Shown: in pieces, positions 50,491 through 58,531 of the stretch
How positions within the stretch are numbered: the first letter of the stretch is position 1
How the letters are laid out: every line of letters starts with the position of its first letter
Source: a virus
IMG/VR virus record: IMGVR_UViG_3300010157_000035
Coordinates: 62,001 to 126,000 of that record
DNA length: 64,000 bases
Reading direction: 5' to 3' (one strand)
Translations under genes and position numbers: made by a program
Notes under the pieces: model-generated
Told to the model about the DNA's origin: nothing
Databases searched by the model: none
The model's input: the letters and a program-made list of their open reading frames with translations, nothing else

Positions 50491-50715
50491 TTAGAAGTAA
50501 AAGGCAGAGGTAAAATTACAACGACTATAAACGATTTCACGCACTTCAGTGTCCATGGCTTCACCATAGATCTCAGGGTTAGACTCGCTTAGGATTCCTA
50601 ATATTTGATATGTTTCGGGCCAAGTCAATTCTGCAGTCTTGGCAAAGTTTACCAAGTCACCAATTGCGGCATTGCCGCGATCTGTGAACATACCATAATC
50701 TCTTACTGCAATCAT
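50491..50715 (-). CDS. Unrecognised 74-residue protein
   Basis: Start at 50715 with AAGGAGTCAGAA. RDYGMFTDRGNAAIGDLVNF and LTWPETYQILGILSESNPEI are helical. No family recognised. Confidence 0.6.
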   Translation of the reverse strand: MIAVRDYGMFTDRGNAAIGDLVNFAKTAELTWPETYQILGILSESNPEIYGEAMDTEVREIVYSRCNFTSAFYF

Positions 50716-50739
50716 TTCTGACTCCTTGTGTATCAATTA

Positions 50740-50988
50740 TTAACCTATTACTACCACACGACGGACTTCTGTCTTGTAGTCGCCTGTTTCTTCGTCATAG
50801 ACATCCTCATCGTCTGTGACCAGTTTGTCCATACGGTGATAGTCGCTGAACTCCACAATGCCCTCAGACACTTGGTTAACCGCAGGGGCTACTTCGGTGC
50901 GCCAGTGGTCGCCATAGTTGTAGCTGAAATGCACTTCGGCATCAGGGTTCATATAGCCCAGGGATTCAATAAGTTCTCGAACTTTCAT
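50740..50988 (-). CDS. Conserved small phage protein, 82 residues
   Basis: Start at 50988. VRELIESLGYMNPDAEVHFS is the familiar N-terminal half of a small phage family; the C-terminus is acidic (DDEDVYDEETGDY). One base of the upstream gene's stop overlaps nearly at the start, so coupled. Function unknown. Confidence 0.65.
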   Translation of the reverse strand: MKVRELIESLGYMNPDAEVHFSYNYGDHWRTEVAPAVNQVSEGIVEFSDYHRMDKLVTDDEDVYDEETGDYKTEVRRVVVIG

Positions 50989-50989
50989 A

Positions 50990-51262
50990 TTACATGCTCC
51001 AATAAGATTCGCTTGCGGGTGAGCAGAAGTAAGGCGTATCATAACGCTCTTGGAATTCTTTACCACCTATTAGGTTTTGCTTGGTGACAAAAGTTTCAAA
51101 CACTTCAACAACAAAACCCAAACCGCGTTTAGCATCGGCCGCGGCATTGATGTAGTCCTTGGTGCTAGGTGCAAAATCCTGCTTGGCATACAAACGACGA
51201 CCTGCTTTGACACGTCGATCAGTTCGGTAAATTTCTAATGTGTATTCTTTTAGTTGGGACAT
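50990..51262 (-). CDS. Conserved small phage protein, 90 residues
   Basis: EYTLEIYRTDRRVKAGRRLY followed by YINAAADAKRGLGFVVEVFE; AAGGAGCAG before ATG and the repeated leader promoter upstream. Function unknown. Confidence 0.65.
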   Translation of the reverse strand: MSQLKEYTLEIYRTDRRVKAGRRLYAKQDFAPSTKDYINAAADAKRGLGFVVEVFETFVTKQNLIGGKEFQERYDTPYFCSPASESYWSM

Positions 51263-51293
51263 TTTTCTGCTCCTTTTTAGTTTCTATACAAGT

Positions 51294-51322
51294 ATTATAA
51301 CCGAAATGGCTTTTTTGGTCAA
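51294..51322 (-). promoter_or_regulatory. Repeated-leader sigma70 promoter, copy 3
   Basis: TTGACC (51322-51317), 17-base spacer, TATAAT (51299-51294), the same leader ending AAAAAGGAG. Confidence 0.9.
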
Positions 51323-51328
51323 CCTAAA

Positions 51329-51655
51329 TCAATGTGTATTTAGAGCTGGCGCATATTCGCGAATCAGCTCGCGCTCACGTGCATGGGCTGGCTTGCGACC
51401 GCGGACTTTTTCAACAAATTCAACAGTATGCATCTCAGCACCATATTCACGGATACTGTTGCATAAAGCCCACACTTTTTCTTCAGTTACTGCACGGCGA
51501 ACGTGCTTCTAAAAACGCACTTTTAGGGCCCGTTTTATGCTACCTGAGCACACGGTAATACCAATGTAGTAATCGCCTGTGACCAAGTTGGTTATGGTGT
51601 AGACAGCATGGTTGCTGTCTTGACGGCGTTTTCGGGTTTGCTTTTTAACTTCCAT
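51329..51655 (-). pseudogene. GIY-YIG endonuclease-like gene with in-frame amber codon
   Basis: ATG at 51655, TGA at 51329-51331. The frame reads YTITNLVTGDYYIGITV, a GIY-YIG type start, then KVRF, a TAG at codon 49 (51509-51511), then KHVRRAVTEEKVWALCNSIR and a conserved-looking end (HARERELIREYAPALN). Both halves belong to one domain, so the amber disrupts a homing-type nuclease. TAG ends several other genes here, so genome-wide recoding is unlikely; a mutation, readthrough or suppression are possible. The promoter lies six bases before ATG (leaderless). Confidence 0.7.
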
Positions 51656-51661
51656 ACAAGT

Positions 51662-51690
51662 ATTATAGCAAATGGAGTATTTTGAGTCAA
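51662..51690 (-). promoter_or_regulatory. Sigma70-type promoter of the GIY-YIG gene (leaderless type)
   Basis: TTGACT (51690-51685), 17-base spacer, TATAAT (51667-51662), ACTTGT and ATG. The sequence after -10 is like the shared leader (ACTTGTATGGAAGTTAAAAA) but here ATG replaces ATA, so the leader itself became coding or the reverse. Confidence 0.85.
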
Positions 51691-51727
51691 CCGAATTGTG
51701 GCCACTGAGTTAGTGGGCACTGACCAC

Positions 51728-51755
51728 AAAAAACCCTACAAAAAGTAGGGTTTTT
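51728..51755. terminator. Bidirectional intrinsic terminator after ahpD
   Basis: AAACCCTAC, loop AAAAA, GTAGGGTTT: 9-bp stem (51731-51739 with 51745-51753), flanked by A and T runs on both sides so it could work in either direction. Confidence 0.85.
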
Positions 51756-51778
51756 GGGTGTTGTTTTTACACAACAGA

Positions 51779-52285
51779 TCAGCTGTTTAGCACTCGAGCC
51801 ACTGAATTCATAACTGACGCGATACGGCCAATGTCACGAAGTTGTTCCACAGTATAGCCTTCTTGCTTCAATGTTTCATAGTGTGCTTTTACACAGAAAT
51901 GACACTTGCCCACAATGCTTGCGGCCAAACTAAATGCTTCAAAATTGCTTTTGGTTGTGCCGCCATGATTAGCAATAGCGTTCATACGTAAACCTGCTGG
52001 CAAACCTTTTAATGCAGGATCATCGGCCATCTCAACATAGGGGTACCAAACGTTGTTTTGGGACATGATGCTGGCCGCTGTCATTGCTGACTCGGCATAT
52101 ACCGGAGAATCTGCCAAAATTACTGATAGGATTTTACCATTGCCAGTTGCGGCCAGTGCGGCCACAGCACAACCCATGGCCACATCTGCATCTAATGTGC
52201 TACGAAGTAATACTGCATCCAGATTCAATTTTGTATCTTTGGCATAGTCTGGCAAAGCACCTTTTACTGATTCAATAAAACTCAT
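51779..52285 (-). CDS. ahpD: Alkylhydroperoxidase AhpD
   Basis: 168 residues. The redox CxxC is Cys128-Cys131 in KCHFCVKAHYE with His135, the same spacing as mycobacterial AhpD, which reduces AhpC and itself has peroxidase activity. The helical fold is consistent throughout. The AhpC gene lies 1.3 kb upstream with a homing gene in between, as if the pair had been separated. Terminator immediately after. TTTCCTTTTAATG-type upstream region gives AAAGGAA. Confidence 0.9.
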   Translation of the reverse strand: MSFIESVKGALPDYAKDTKLNLDAVLLRSTLDADVAMGCAVAALAATGNGKILSVILADSPVYAESAMTAASIMSQNNVWYPYVEMADDPALKGLPAGLRMNAIANHGGTTKSNFEAFSLAASIVGKCHFCVKAHYETLKQEGYTVEQLRDIGRIASVMNSVARVLNS

Positions 52286-52307
52286 TTTGTTTTCCTTTTA
52301 ATGTTAT

Positions 52308-52577
52308 TCATTCATCAACTCCGAAATGTTCTCTAATCTCTACAGCACAATCCTGCCTACCTGACCTAGCATCAATGTTATCTTCGCCATCTACATCTTG
52401 ACAAATAGAAACACATTCTCGCACAATCAACTCGGCGAACTTTTCCAAATCAATAGACGCATACATCTTATCACCAAGTTGTGGATAGACATTGTCTGAC
52501 CATTCAACTCTGCCCCAATTACCAATAGTTGCAACAGGACTTACCTGTTCAGCAAGTTCGTTTATTCGTTTGTTCAT
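52308..52577 (-). CDS. Conserved small phage protein, 89 residues
   Basis: RINELAEQVSPVATIGNWGR at the start and SIDLEKFAELIVRECVSICQ, ending REHFGVDE, are typical of a phage family of unknown function often present in several copies. Its stop region and that of the upstream homing gene share a conserved tail (HFGV.E). Promoter inside the homing gene. Confidence 0.7.
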   Translation of the reverse strand: MNKRINELAEQVSPVATIGNWGRVEWSDNVYPQLGDKMYASIDLEKFAELIVRECVSICQDVDGEDNIDARSGRQDCAVEIREHFGVDE

Positions 52578-53482
52578 TCTTCAACTCCGAAATGTTTCTT
52601 GTTTAGTATAACACAATCAGCAGGTGTAGTCAAATCAGACTTAACCAAGTTTTCTATAGTTCTTCTAGACAACCCAGTTTTTAATCTGGCTTCTGACATT
52701 GATGAATAAACTACACCATCGATTTCAATAGATTTGGCATTGTGTGGAAGTCTTCCATACATAGGATTTTTTGATCCTAGTTTTGACTCAACTTTTAACG
52801 CACTTTTCTTTTCTATTTTACCTTTATACCATCCTTCGGGGATGTTATCTAGATTATTACAGACAGAATTAGTTGTTCCGTTTGTGATAAAAAATAATCC
52901 AAACATTGGATTAAGTTCGCCCGGTTGGCTAGATTTTTCTTTCTGATAATCTGCCTGTCCCCAGTAAAATCCTTCCGGAAGAATATTATGTTTTATTTGG
53001 TATGACACATTCCCATCAGTAATCCACTTCTTCCCCTTGTTGCCGGCACCGTGCTTCTTAATGGTAAGAGGTGAAAATCCCGGATAAAATCCTTCAGGAA
53101 TACTATCACCTGCGAATATCGCTTTGTCAACAACTCCATTGGTAACTGGAATCTTTCCGAGGTGTAAGTTACTCATTCGTTCGGCTAAAAGTTTTTTAGT
53201 AGAATCATAAATCTTACTACCGTTCTTACCAGACATCAATACTAACGCAAATGCCATTTTACCTCTAGACTCACCTTCAGTCATTCTTACTAAAAGTTTA
53301 TGACAGATAAAATGTTCTCTAGCAGTTAAGTTAACTAGATTACCAGAAGAATTATCCCCGCCCATCGAACGAGGAATAATATGATGAGTTTCTTTGTAAT
53401 GGTCTTTTGATAGCACTCTTGATCTAGCAGTTTCTATTATAGAAAAGTAGATACGAGTGTATCGGTTGGTGATAAATATCAT
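52574..53482 (-). CDS. HNH homing endonuclease with NUMOD-type repeats
   Basis: 302 residues from ATG 53482, chosen for AAAGGAGCAATCAGC; the frame stays open upstream to 53566. HNH core: HHIPRSMGG and NLVNLTAREHFICHKL. NUMOD3-like GELNPMFG and GSKNPMYGR and a NUMOD1-like end (YSSMSEARLKTGLSRRTIE) are DNA-binding modules of homing nucleases. EGFYPGFSP/EGFYWGQ/EGWYKGK form three small repeats. It separates AhpC from AhpD and ends in HFGVEE, the tail of the 89-residue family. Confidence 0.85.
   Translation of the reverse strand: MIFITNRYTRIYFSIIETARSRVLSKDHYKETHHIIPRSMGGDNSSGNLVNLTAREHFICHKLLVRMTEGESRGKMAFALVLMSGKNGSKIYDSTKKLLAERMSNLHLGKIPVTNGVVDKAIFAGDSIPEGFYPGFSPLTIKKHGAGNKGKKWITDGNVSYQIKHNILPEGFYWGQADYQKEKSSQPGELNPMFGLFFITNGTTNSVCNNLDNIPEGWYKGKIEKKSALKVESKLGSKNPMYGRLPHNAKSIEIDGVVYSSMSEARLKTGLSRRTIENLVKSDLTTPADCVILNKKHFGVEE
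52605..52633 (-). promoter_or_regulatory. Sigma70-type promoter within the homing gene, for the 89-residue gene and ahpD
   Basis: TTGACT (52633-52628), 17-base spacer, TATACT (52610-52605). It ends about 20 bases before the 89-residue ATG. Confidence 0.75.
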
Positions 53483-53566
53483 TGCTGATTGCTCCTTTGT
53501 AGCATTAGAGTAGTTGGGGATTGCCGTCCCGTGAACTACACTATTATTTATCACCAATCCTTCCAT

Positions 53567-54112
53567 TTACTTGCCTAGTGTTTCTTGACCCACTTGTCTA
53601 TTACACTGACACAATTCTCCAGTTTGGCAAGAATCCAATACACGAAGTGTTTCTTCTGGTGAGCGACCCACATTCAAGTTGTTGACTGTAACGTGTTGGA
53701 TCGTGTTGTCTGGGTCAACAATAAATGTTGCACGAAGTGCGGCACCTGCTGGCGCATAGAATACACCCAGTTGTTCAATCAAGCTCAACTCACCACGCTG
53801 TGTGTCTGCGAACTGCATGTGGGTAATTTTCTTTAGATCGGCGTGTGCCGTTTGCCATGCCACTTTGCAGAACTCATTGTCTGTGCTACCTGTAAGCAAT
53901 ACTGCGTCACGGTCAGCAAAGTCACTGGCTAGTTTATCGTAGGCTACGATTTCTGTAGGACATACAAATGTAAAGTCCTTTGGATAGTAAACGATTACTT
54001 TCCACTTGCCAGCAAAGCTCTCGTCTGTGATTTCGAAGAATGCATCTTCTGGTTGTCCTGGCTTAACACCTGTTACAGCGAATTTTTCTAATTTATCACC
54101 AACTGTTTTCAT
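53567..54112 (-). CDS. ahpC: Peroxiredoxin AhpC
   Basis: 181 residues. Peroxidatic Cys51 in FTFVCPTE and C-terminal resolving cysteines in SCQTGELCQCNRQVG, the three-Cys layout of AhpC enzymes reduced by AhpD. It reduces peroxides and peroxynitrite. Together with the encoded AhpD it would form a self-contained system lacking AhpF. The ATG overlaps the stop of the 82-residue gene (ATGA). Confidence 0.95.
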   Translation of the reverse strand: MKTVGDKLEKFAVTGVKPGQPEDAFFEITDESFAGKWKVIVYYPKDFTFVCPTEIVAYDKLASDFADRDAVLLTGSTDNEFCKVAWQTAHADLKKITHMQFADTQRGELSLIEQLGVFYAPAGAALRATFIVDPDNTIQHVTVNNLNVGRSPEETLRVLDSCQTGELCQCNRQVGQETLGK

Positions 54113-54357
54113 AATATTTCCTTTAAAGTTTGTTTGATATCTTGATGTTTGACGACAATAAAATTCTTTACTTCGCCATTGATTCGGATTGGTAAATCCA
54201 AGTGAATAGTTATTTCTGGGCCAGCAGGACTGACTACGCGATCGTTTCCAACTGTTCCTACAAAAGGAATGTCGTTGAATCGACCAAATACTCTATCGCC
54301 GATTTGATATGTTGATTGGTAACCTATGCGGTTGAAATAATCAGTTTGATTGCCCAT
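54109..54357 (-). CDS. Conserved phage protein, 82 residues, beta-barrel-like
   Basis: YQIGDRVFGRFNDIPFVGTV and EITIHLDLPIRINGEVKNFI suggest a small SH3-like barrel. GCAGGAG precedes ATG. Coupled to ahpC, so it may be a partner; function unknown. Confidence 0.6.
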   Translation of the reverse strand: MGNQTDYFNRIGYQSTYQIGDRVFGRFNDIPFVGTVGNDRVVSPAGPEITIHLDLPIRINGEVKNFIVVKHQDIKQTLKEIL

Positions 54358-54378
54358 AATAACTCCTGCAAGTAAGTA

Positions 54379-54407
54379 ATTATACTAGTTTTTCTGGAAG
54401 ATGTAAA
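54379..54407 (-). promoter_or_regulatory. Sigma70-type promoter of the ahpC operon
   Basis: TTTACA (54407-54402), 17-base spacer, TATAAT (54384-54379). Lies in the 3' end of the methyltransferase gene. Confidence 0.7.
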
Positions 54408-55590
54408 TTCCTTCTGACTTGTAAGCCTTCTCAAGTTTGCCGTTTCCGACCCCTGGGCGCACATTTAAAATCATGTCCACAGTTTCTACGTGTCGAAATC
54501 CTACAGATTCAGCCAATCGAATCCAGCGGTCAACAATTTTAAACTCTTGCTTGCCGTTCTTATAATCAGCGATGTTCACAGCATATAGACTGTCTGCGGC
54601 CAAAGCCTTATGTGTCATTGCAACAGTCTTGGCCACGTAGTCATCAAACCATTCATCTAAGGTGGTATAACGATTCATACACTGAGTAGGCTCGTCCGTG
54701 TAAGTTTCCAAATTGAAGTAAGGTGGACTTGAAAATGCTGCATCATAAAAACCCGGTTCAGGCTCAAATTCTTCGCTAGGAACACAATGCATCCGATATC
54801 CGGCACCATGCCCTTGTTCGTCTAGTAATGCACCCAGGGCTTCAAGTCCTTGAAAGGTTCTGGTGTTGGGATCTAAACCCGTATAGTGATAACGTAGATT
54901 GCTGGTCATTGAGCCAAACATGCGTCCGCCATAGCCTGAACTAAAGTCCAACAAGTTGCCACGGAACACAGGGCAAATGTGTTCCCATACTGCACGAGCA
55001 TTCATGGGCTTGAAGTTTTGTATAGTGCCACCATTGACTAGTTCCAATGCTCTGCGTATGTTTTTGGGTATGACTGTGTCTTCACCTTCATCTCTGTGAA
55101 CATAGGCCAACTTAATGGCACGTTTGAGTTTGTTATCGTGATTGAATCTAGCACGAATGCTCACTGTGGCATTGTCGTTCCACTTGGCGTCCTGCATGTT
55201 AGGAAACCAAAAGCGACCAAAAGCTAGACCTTCGTTGTTGCCCACACCCAGTTGACTGTTTCTAACTGATTTGGTTTTGGTTGCCAAGTCATTGACCTGA
55301 GCACGACATCCATCTAGGCTGTAGTAAGTAATAGGAACTATGCCCACTGATCTATAGATGTCAAATACTTCTTGTTGGATAGATTCTTTGCCAGCATCGT
55401 CAGCCTTGGTCCATACATCTTTGCCCAAGGCGCGAAGTCTCGGCATAACCGGTTCGTAGCCCGTGCAGACATCAACAGTAGGTGTGTATCCCCACTCGTC
55501 ACATAGTTGTTGGTAGTATTGATCAATCAAACTGTCTTGGTCCACTGGCTTGTTCATATGGAAGTTGGATGCCTCGATATGCTGTTTCAT
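54385..55590 (-). CDS. DNA methyltransferase (N4-cytosine/N6-adenine type)
   Basis: 401 residues. Motif IV FSSPPYFN near 288 and motif I-like LLDFSSGYGGRMFGS near 213 mark an amino-methyltransferase of DNA. Length and the FKPMNARAVWEH segment agree with phage enzymes. An alternative ATG at codon 12 exists. The gene overlaps the upstream nuclease-like gene by 68 bases, so the pair could be a restriction-modification unit or a solitary enzyme protecting phage DNA. Confidence 0.85.
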   Translation of the reverse strand: MKQHIEASNFHMNKPVDQDSLIDQYYQQLCDEWGYTPTVDVCTGYEPVMPRLRALGKDVWTKADDAGKESIQQEVFDIYRSVGIVPITYYSLDGCRAQVNDLATKTKSVRNSQLGVGNNEGLAFGRFWFPNMQDAKWNDNATVSIRARFNHDNKLKRAIKLAYVHRDEGEDTVIPKNIRRALELVNGGTIQNFKPMNARAVWEHICPVFRGNLLDFSSGYGGRMFGSMTSNLRYHYTGLDPNTRTFQGLEALGALLDEQGHGAGYRMHCVPSEEFEPEPGFYDAAFSSPPYFNLETYTDEPTQCMNRYTTLDEWFDDYVAKTVAMTHKALAADSLYAVNIADYKNGKQEFKIVDRWIRLAESVGFRHVETVDMILNVRPGVGNGKLEKAYKSEGIYIFQKN

Positions 55591-56167
55591 ATTTACGATG
55601 CGGAATTGCTTGTGCTGTAATCAGATCTTTGATTCTAAAACGACCTTGAACCCTGCGTTGTCGTTTACTGTCAATCTTGGCATCAATTTGACAAAGTCCT
55701 TGACCGTAAGTTTCATAAATTTCCTTGCGTTTTTGTTTCCACAGCTTCCTATGCGCTCGTTGTCCTTCTGGTCCGTGCGGCACACTCTTAACATATTCAA
55801 CAAATTGTTCAACAGTTTCTTTGTTAACATTGGCCCATAACAGATTGTAATGAGCAGGAGTGACGTCAAATTCGTAGATGCAGGTATAGCGTTTGACTGT
55901 GGGCGTTATCTGTTGCCATACACCAACCACCATAGTAAATTCCGTGTCTCGACAATGGTCAATAAATCTAAGTATATTAGCACAGCCAATGTCTCGGCCT
56001 TTGCTGACTTTGATACTGTAATTGACGTCGCTCTCAATGCCTTTGACCACATCCATAGTGGCAAAGTAGGCATGAGTTAATCGGGTTTGATATTCGGCTT
56101 TGCTCAGGCCAGTGATAGATCTGACTACACTGTCCTCAAATACCACACCATGGCTTTGAACTTCCAT
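55523..56167 (-). CDS. Restriction-endonuclease-like protein
   Basis: 214 residues. EVQSHGVVFEDSVVRSITGL and, near 45, ESDVNYSIKVSKGRDIGCAN resemble a PD-(D/E)XK nuclease core (Asp ... IKxxK). FTMVVGVWQQITPTVKRYTC and a Lys-rich RKLWKQKRKEIYETYGQG follow. Similar proteins sit beside methyltransferases in phages and large viruses. Catalytic residues need confirmation; a homing role is an alternative. Overlaps the methyltransferase gene. Confidence 0.6.
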   Translation of the reverse strand: MEVQSHGVVFEDSVVRSITGLSKAEYQTRLTHAYFATMDVVKGIESDVNYSIKVSKGRDIGCANILRFIDHCRDTEFTMVVGVWQQITPTVKRYTCIYEFDVTPAHYNLLWANVNKETVEQFVEYVKSVPHGPEGQRAHRKLWKQKRKEIYETYGQGLCQIDAKIDSKRQRRVQGRFRIKDLITAQAIPHRKYETAYRGIQLPYEQASGPRQFD

Positions 56168-56168
56168 G

Positions 56169-56726
56169 TTAAATCACCAAGTGTTTAAAGTAATCAAAAT
56201 GTCGTTCCAAGGTCCAAGTAGTTGGATCTACTGCTGTTCCGTCGTGTGTTTGATACGTAGCCTCAAATACATTAGTGTATCGACGAAACGGCAACCACAT
56301 GTCTGGAGTCTTGCTGGCCCATCCAGCATCTTTCAGTGCCATGTGTTTGGCACGACTTAAAACTACAGTAGGAGCATTAAGAGCTTGATCCACAGTGATA
56401 CAGTCAGCTAACAACAGATCGCGAATACGGGCCGCTGGTATCAAGTGTTCAAAGTCACAGTCTTCATCGGCACCAATTTCGTGATAGTGTGCTTTCATAC
56501 CATCACGTTGTTGAATACAGTATTCGTGATATCTACGTAGGTTATCATCAATGTCGTTGCGTATTTCTCGTAACTCTTGCTGGTTATTTTCCACGCCGTG
56601 GTACTCTTCTACTAACCTAGTGAGATTTCTACGGCAACGAGCAGCTACTGTACGATATGTTTCAGGACTGCGTTGAGTCTTACCATAGATTGGTGCTGTG
56701 AATTGGTCCAAGGATTCTTTAAGCAT
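56169..56726 (-). CDS. HNH-like nuclease candidate
   Basis: 185 residues. A helical, charged N-terminus (RCRRNLTRLVEEYHGVENNQ) and then CDFEHLIPAARIRDLLLA with NAPTVVLSRAKHMALKDAG, which resembles an HNH core (E-H-x-I-P ... T-x-x-L-x). One base separates it from the nuclease-like gene and it overlaps the upstream homing gene by eight bases, so it may be a third component of the same cassette. Confidence 0.5.
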   Translation of the reverse strand: MLKESLDQFTAPIYGKTQRSPETYRTVAARCRRNLTRLVEEYHGVENNQQELREIRNDIDDNLRRYHEYCIQQRDGMKAHYHEIGADEDCDFEHLIPAARIRDLLLADCITVDQALNAPTVVLSRAKHMALKDAGWASKTPDMWLPFRRYTNVFEATYQTHDGTAVDPTTWTLERHFDYFKHLVI

Positions 56727-57183
56727 TTTCCGTTAATACCTGGTTAGATGTTTTAACAAAAGTTTCAAAGATTGAGTCAGACCAAGTGCTTTTAGCATTA
56801 TTGGCCCAGTGTGTTAACAGTCTTACATTTCCTTTGACATACCCTCTGGTGTTGTCGATGCGATCAACACTAGCACGATATGGATTTTTATATTCTGGAG
56901 TGCCGCTGACATGATCCAACCATTGGCCAGTTAATGAACATTTTCCATTTTGAGCAATCCATAATTCAGCCAGGTAAGGCAAATCCAAATTGCAGTCCCA
57001 TTTAAATTTTTTTGCTCGTTTTTTAGAATTTGATAAGTTTTCACTTAATCCCATCACGACCTGATACCAGGCCGGAACTTTTTCAAACATGACTTTATAA
57101 TTTGTGTCGTATGGATGTGTGGGCACCAACGACATTAACTTTTTTTTGTTGTTCAACAACTCAATAAATTTTTGCTCGTTCAT
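56719..57183 (-). CDS. HNH homing endonuclease
   Basis: 154 residues from ATG 57183 (GAGGAGAATTGAA upstream). The HNH core is clear: CSLTGQWLDH, ASVDRIDNTRGYVKGNVRLL, HWANNAKSTW. N-terminal helices probably bind DNA. It lies between the ParB-like gene and the HNH-like gene, a common landing place for homing genes. Confidence 0.85.
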   Translation of the reverse strand: MNEQKFIELLNNKKKLMSLVPTHPYDTNYKVMFEKVPAWYQVVMGLSENLSNSKKRAKKFKWDCNLDLPYLAELWIAQNGKCSLTGQWLDHVSGTPEYKNPYRASVDRIDNTRGYVKGNVRLLTHWANNAKSTWSDSIFETFVKTSNQVLTENA

Positions 57184-57184
57184 T

Positions 57185-58234
57185 TCAATTCTCCTCAGGA
57201 AACAAGCCAGGAGCCGTATTACCATCTTCGATACCAACCTTGGCGCCAGCACCGTGGAATGGTAAGTTTAAATCGCCACCATTGCGTAGGTGCAATTCAC
57301 GCAGGAAGTTACTCATGGCAGTTGGAGCGACCCAACCTGCGCCAGGGTGACTGTGCTCCCATTGAATCTTTGCTTTGGCATGCATCAAGTGACTGCTTCT
57401 AAACGTCTGCCTACAAGATTCTAATAGTGTTTTCATCCAGTCTGCGGGTAACTGAACTGTGCCAGCAGTGCCAGCCAGTCGTTGCAATTCATAGAGGCCA
57501 ATAAAAACACCTTGATCAATTTCTTCTTGTAATGGATACACAGATTTAACAGCCGCAAGTATCTGACTCAAGATCCGACCAGTCTCGTCTAGCTCAATGC
57601 CTTTTTGTGCATACTTAAAGTGACTAAAGAAGTAGTCGTTGTCACCACGTAGGTTATCACTGGCACGGCTACCTTTGTCTTGCAGGTCAATACCGTTGTT
57701 GTCAAATTGATCTTGCATAGTTCTGGCACGAACGTTCTTGATATCACGACTGCCATTTTTGTAACGCACCAAAGCATTACGATGCAAGTCGCCGGGATTA
57801 AGACGCTTGACTCCAGTGTCGTTTAACATTTCAAACGCATACGAAGCAAAGTTTGGGTCATCAGTTTCTACTACAGCACAAGGAATTTCTGTATAGCCAA
57901 GGATGGCTGCGGCCAAGGTACGATGTTGAGCATCATACAAATAGATATTACTGCCCTTAATACGGCATGCACTTCCTGGACTACAAATACGTGGATCCCA
58001 TTTTTTCATAATGTTGATAACATGTTTATGAATAACGTCACGTTGGACTTCATAGTCAATCCAAAGATCTTCTATGGTAATCATGGTACTATGTGGGAAT
58101 GTATGAACTAGAGCTTTTGCACGAGCTCGCCAAGCCGCCAGATCTTTTTCTGTGACTTCGTAGTGTGCTTTGAGCTGTGATTCTACTTCTGCGACAACTT
58201 CCGTAAATTTACGGACAAGGCGTTTTGCGGCCAT
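57185..58234 (-). CDS. ParB-like domain protein
   Basis: 349 residues from ATG 58234 (GAAGGAAAAAG upstream). Residues about 50-130 are a ParB/sulfiredoxin fold (DLWIDYEVQRDVIHKHVINI; YLYDAQHRTLAAAILGYTEI; PCAVVE). The C-terminal 200 residues are specific. Phage ParB-like proteins are CTP-binding or nuclease regulators; the role is unknown. It has its own promoter. Confidence 0.75.
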   Translation of the reverse strand: MAAKRLVRKFTEVVAEVESQLKAHYEVTEKDLAAWRARAKALVHTFPHSTMITIEDLWIDYEVQRDVIHKHVINIMKKWDPRICSPGSACRIKGSNIYLYDAQHRTLAAAILGYTEIPCAVVETDDPNFASYAFEMLNDTGVKRLNPGDLHRNALVRYKNGSRDIKNVRARTMQDQFDNNGIDLQDKGSRASDNLRGDNDYFFSHFKYAQKGIELDETGRILSQILAAVKSVYPLQEEIDQGVFIGLYELQRLAGTAGTVQLPADWMKTLLESCRQTFRSSHLMHAKAKIQWEHSHPGAGWVAPTAMSNFLRELHLRNGGDLNLPFHGAGAKVGIEDGNTAPGLFPEEN

Positions 58235-58298
58235 TTTACTTTTTCCTTCGTTACCCGACACAATGCGGGATTAGTTGATAAATTGTTACTACAGCACT

Positions 58299-58327
58299 AG
58301 TATAACATCATTATAACTTGGTGTCAA
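58299..58327 (-). promoter_or_regulatory. Sigma70-type promoter of the ParB-like gene
   Basis: TTGACA (58327-58322), 17-base spacer, TATACT (58304-58299). Leader of about 60 bases. Confidence 0.8.
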
Positions 58328-58335
58328 CCTGTAGG

Positions 58336-58530
58336 TTAGTGCCCACTAACCCTGCGAGATTCGTTTACCAATGGTTGAAATCGCTGGCTAAATGCATCCA
58401 ACAGACATGAGTATTTTTGCCCGGTAGTGGCATTATTATAGTAAACCCACAGTTCCTTTTCAACCTGTCGAACTTCTTCTACTACAAATATCTTACCATC
58501 CGGTGATGTAAATCGTGTTGCCATTGTCAT
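58336..58530 (-). CDS. Unrecognised small protein, 64 residues
   Basis: FTSPDGKIFVVEEVRQVEKE, LWVYYNNATTGQKYSCLLDA: beta-rich; AGAGGTATAAT precedes ATG. No family recognised. Confidence 0.6.
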   Translation of the reverse strand: MTMATRFTSPDGKIFVVEEVRQVEKELWVYYNNATTGQKYSCLLDAFSQRFQPLVNESRRVSGH

Positions 58531-58531
58531 A

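Noticed and set aside
51509-51511. Evidence for genome-wide TAG recoding
   Set aside because: TAG terminates phoH, the 257-residue adenylyltransferase gene, the 225-residue gene and the AbrB-like gene.
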